This document shows, piece by piece, positions 6,899-7,292 of a DNA stretch of 7,292 bases. The notes beneath the pieces were generated by a model. That model saw nothing but the letters and a program-made list of their open reading frames with translations, ran no database searches and had not been told where the DNA came from. How positions within the stretch are numbered: the stretch's first letter is position 1; each line of letters starts with the position of its first letter. The position numbers and the translations under genes are program-made. Source of the DNA: Chlorobiota bacterium (GTDB lineage: Bacteria > Bacteroidota > Bacteroidia > Flavobacteriales > Flavobacteriaceae); NCBI GenBank assembly GCA_013153655.1, contig JAADEB010000013.1:1-7292 (forward strand), given 5' to 3'.

Positions 6899-7000
6899 TT
6901 AAATCGTTAAATGGATAAATCGTGGAATCGTTGAACCGGATATTCTGTTGAAGAGTTGAATAGATTTGTTAAACCGTTGAATCGTTAAACCGTTGAATCG
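6899..7000. repeat. degenerate octamer array, inner right flank
   Basis: Units of 8 bp, variants of TTGAATCG/TTAAACCG, run from 6899 to 6938 (TTAAATCG, TTAAATGG, ATAAATCG, TGGAATCG, TTGAACCG). They resume at 6948-6963 and at 6969-7000, with two small phase shifts. The unit is the reverse complement of the array at 141-252, matching the opposite orientation of the core. The outer part overlaps the right inverted-repeat copy. Confidence 0.75.
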
Positions 7001-7072
7001 ATACCTTAACTTTAACTAAATCAAATGGTTAACACTGTCATTCCGAAGGAGTTTACGACTGAGGAATCTCCT
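6946..7072 (-). repeat. right copy of 127-bp inverted repeat
   Basis: Reverse-complement partner of 68-194: 6996-7072 is identical to 68-144, 6977-6995 has 5 mismatches, and 6946-6976 is identical to 164-194. Weaker homology continues to about 6915. This copy lacks the 16 bp (two octamers) present in the left copy. It lies upstream of the nusB promoter region, so together the two copies bracket the whole seven-gene cluster. No transposase or target duplication is visible. Confidence 0.95.
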
Positions 7073-7079
7073 ATTTCTG

Positions 7080-7161
7080 TTGAATAGTTGAAGAGTTGAA
7101 TAGTTGAATAGGTTGATTTACAGTTTGTTAAACCGTTGAATCGTTAAACCGTTAAATCGAT
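7080..7161. repeat. octamer arrays, outer right flank
   Basis: Four units TTGAATAG, TTGAAGAG, TTGAATAG and TTGAATAG occupy 7080-7111. After a short break, GTTAAACC, GTTGAATC, GTTAAACC and GTTAAATC follow at 7127-7158. The stretch 7124-7161 repeats 6965-7002 in direct orientation with a single mismatch in 38 bp, so a piece of the inner array is duplicated on the far side of the core. Confidence 0.8.
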
Positions 7162-7277
7162 TAATGACTCAGTAACTTTTTACCACGTTTACCGTTTACC
7201 TTTTTTACGTTTCCCGAAAACACTTTTTCCTTGCTCCTTTTGCCTTTTACCTCTTATTTGAGTATTTAAGCGCCGTG
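7162..7277. other. gene-free, pyrimidine-rich intergenic stretch
   Basis: Part of the 438-nt gene-free right flank. I see no coding region or RNA gene. It holds loosely repeated TTTACC/CGTTTACC words (7177-7258) and TTTCCCGAAAA (7210-7220), close to TCCCGAAAA at 60-68 in the left flank. No terminator or promoter can be supported. Confidence 0.6.
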
Positions 7278-7292
7278 TCCGCCTCAGGCGGA
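7278..7292. repeat. perfect palindrome TCCGCCT-C-AGGCGGA
   Basis: Two 7-bp arms around a single C, ending at the window edge. The GC-rich word stands out from the AT-rich flank. From memory, such TCCGCCT/AGGCGGA palindromes recur between genes in some Bacteroidetes. It could form a cruciform, but with a one-base loop and no T-run visible it is not called a terminator. Confidence 0.65.

Noticed and set aside
68..7072. Composite transposon bounded by the inverted repeats
   Set aside because: No transposase, integrase or cargo-type gene lies between them; the content is conserved housekeeping genes and no target-site duplication was found.
7025..7087. 20-codon frame in the right core (MVNTVIPKEF...), with a 36-codon version in the left copy (115 down to 5, minus)
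   Set aside because: Both copies share only the first 16 codons because the core is identical, and the ends differ completely. There is no supporting signal, so probably a chance frame within a repeat.

Overview
The window looks like chromosomal DNA from a member of the Bacteroidetes (Bacteroidota). The evidence is a long NusB of the Bacteroidetes type with a large N-terminal extension, a protein joining five LysM repeats to a PBP1-like domain, a DUF1573 lipoprotein, an absence of clear Shine-Dalgarno sites, and TAnnTTTG-type promoter boxes. The species cannot be named from the sequence.

All seven protein genes lie on the minus strand, close together or overlapping, and read from right to left: nusB, a DUF1573 lipoprotein, a 12-segment histidine-rich membrane protein, prmA, clpS, the LysM/PBP1 protein, and an alpha/beta-hydrolase esterase. 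Spacing is tight: 3 nt, 1-nt overlap, 47-nt overlap, 39 nt, 13 nt, 1-nt overlap. They probably form one operon, with a main promoter upstream of nusB and a likely internal promoter in front of clpS. Three genes are expression and quality-control functions: NusB (transcription antitermination), PrmA (ribosomal protein L11 methylation) and ClpS (Clp protease adaptor). The others are envelope or membrane proteins (lipoprotein, polytopic membrane protein, LysM protein) plus a small hydrolase. No pathway obviously links all seven.

The two gene-free flanks (1-266 and 6855-7292) are the unusual part. Each holds a copy of the same element in opposite orientation. A 77-bp core is identical in both copies, and the alignment runs without gaps to 127 bp with 5 mismatches. 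The core is bordered by long, degenerate 8-bp periodic arrays built on ATTCAACG / CGTTGAAT. The copies differ by a 16-bp insertion, exactly two octamers. The flanks also contain a 7-bp CCGTGTC array, pyrimidine-rich TTTACC words, and a perfect TCCGCCT/AGGCGGA palindrome at the right edge. No tRNA, rRNA, CRISPR, transposase or phage gene was seen.
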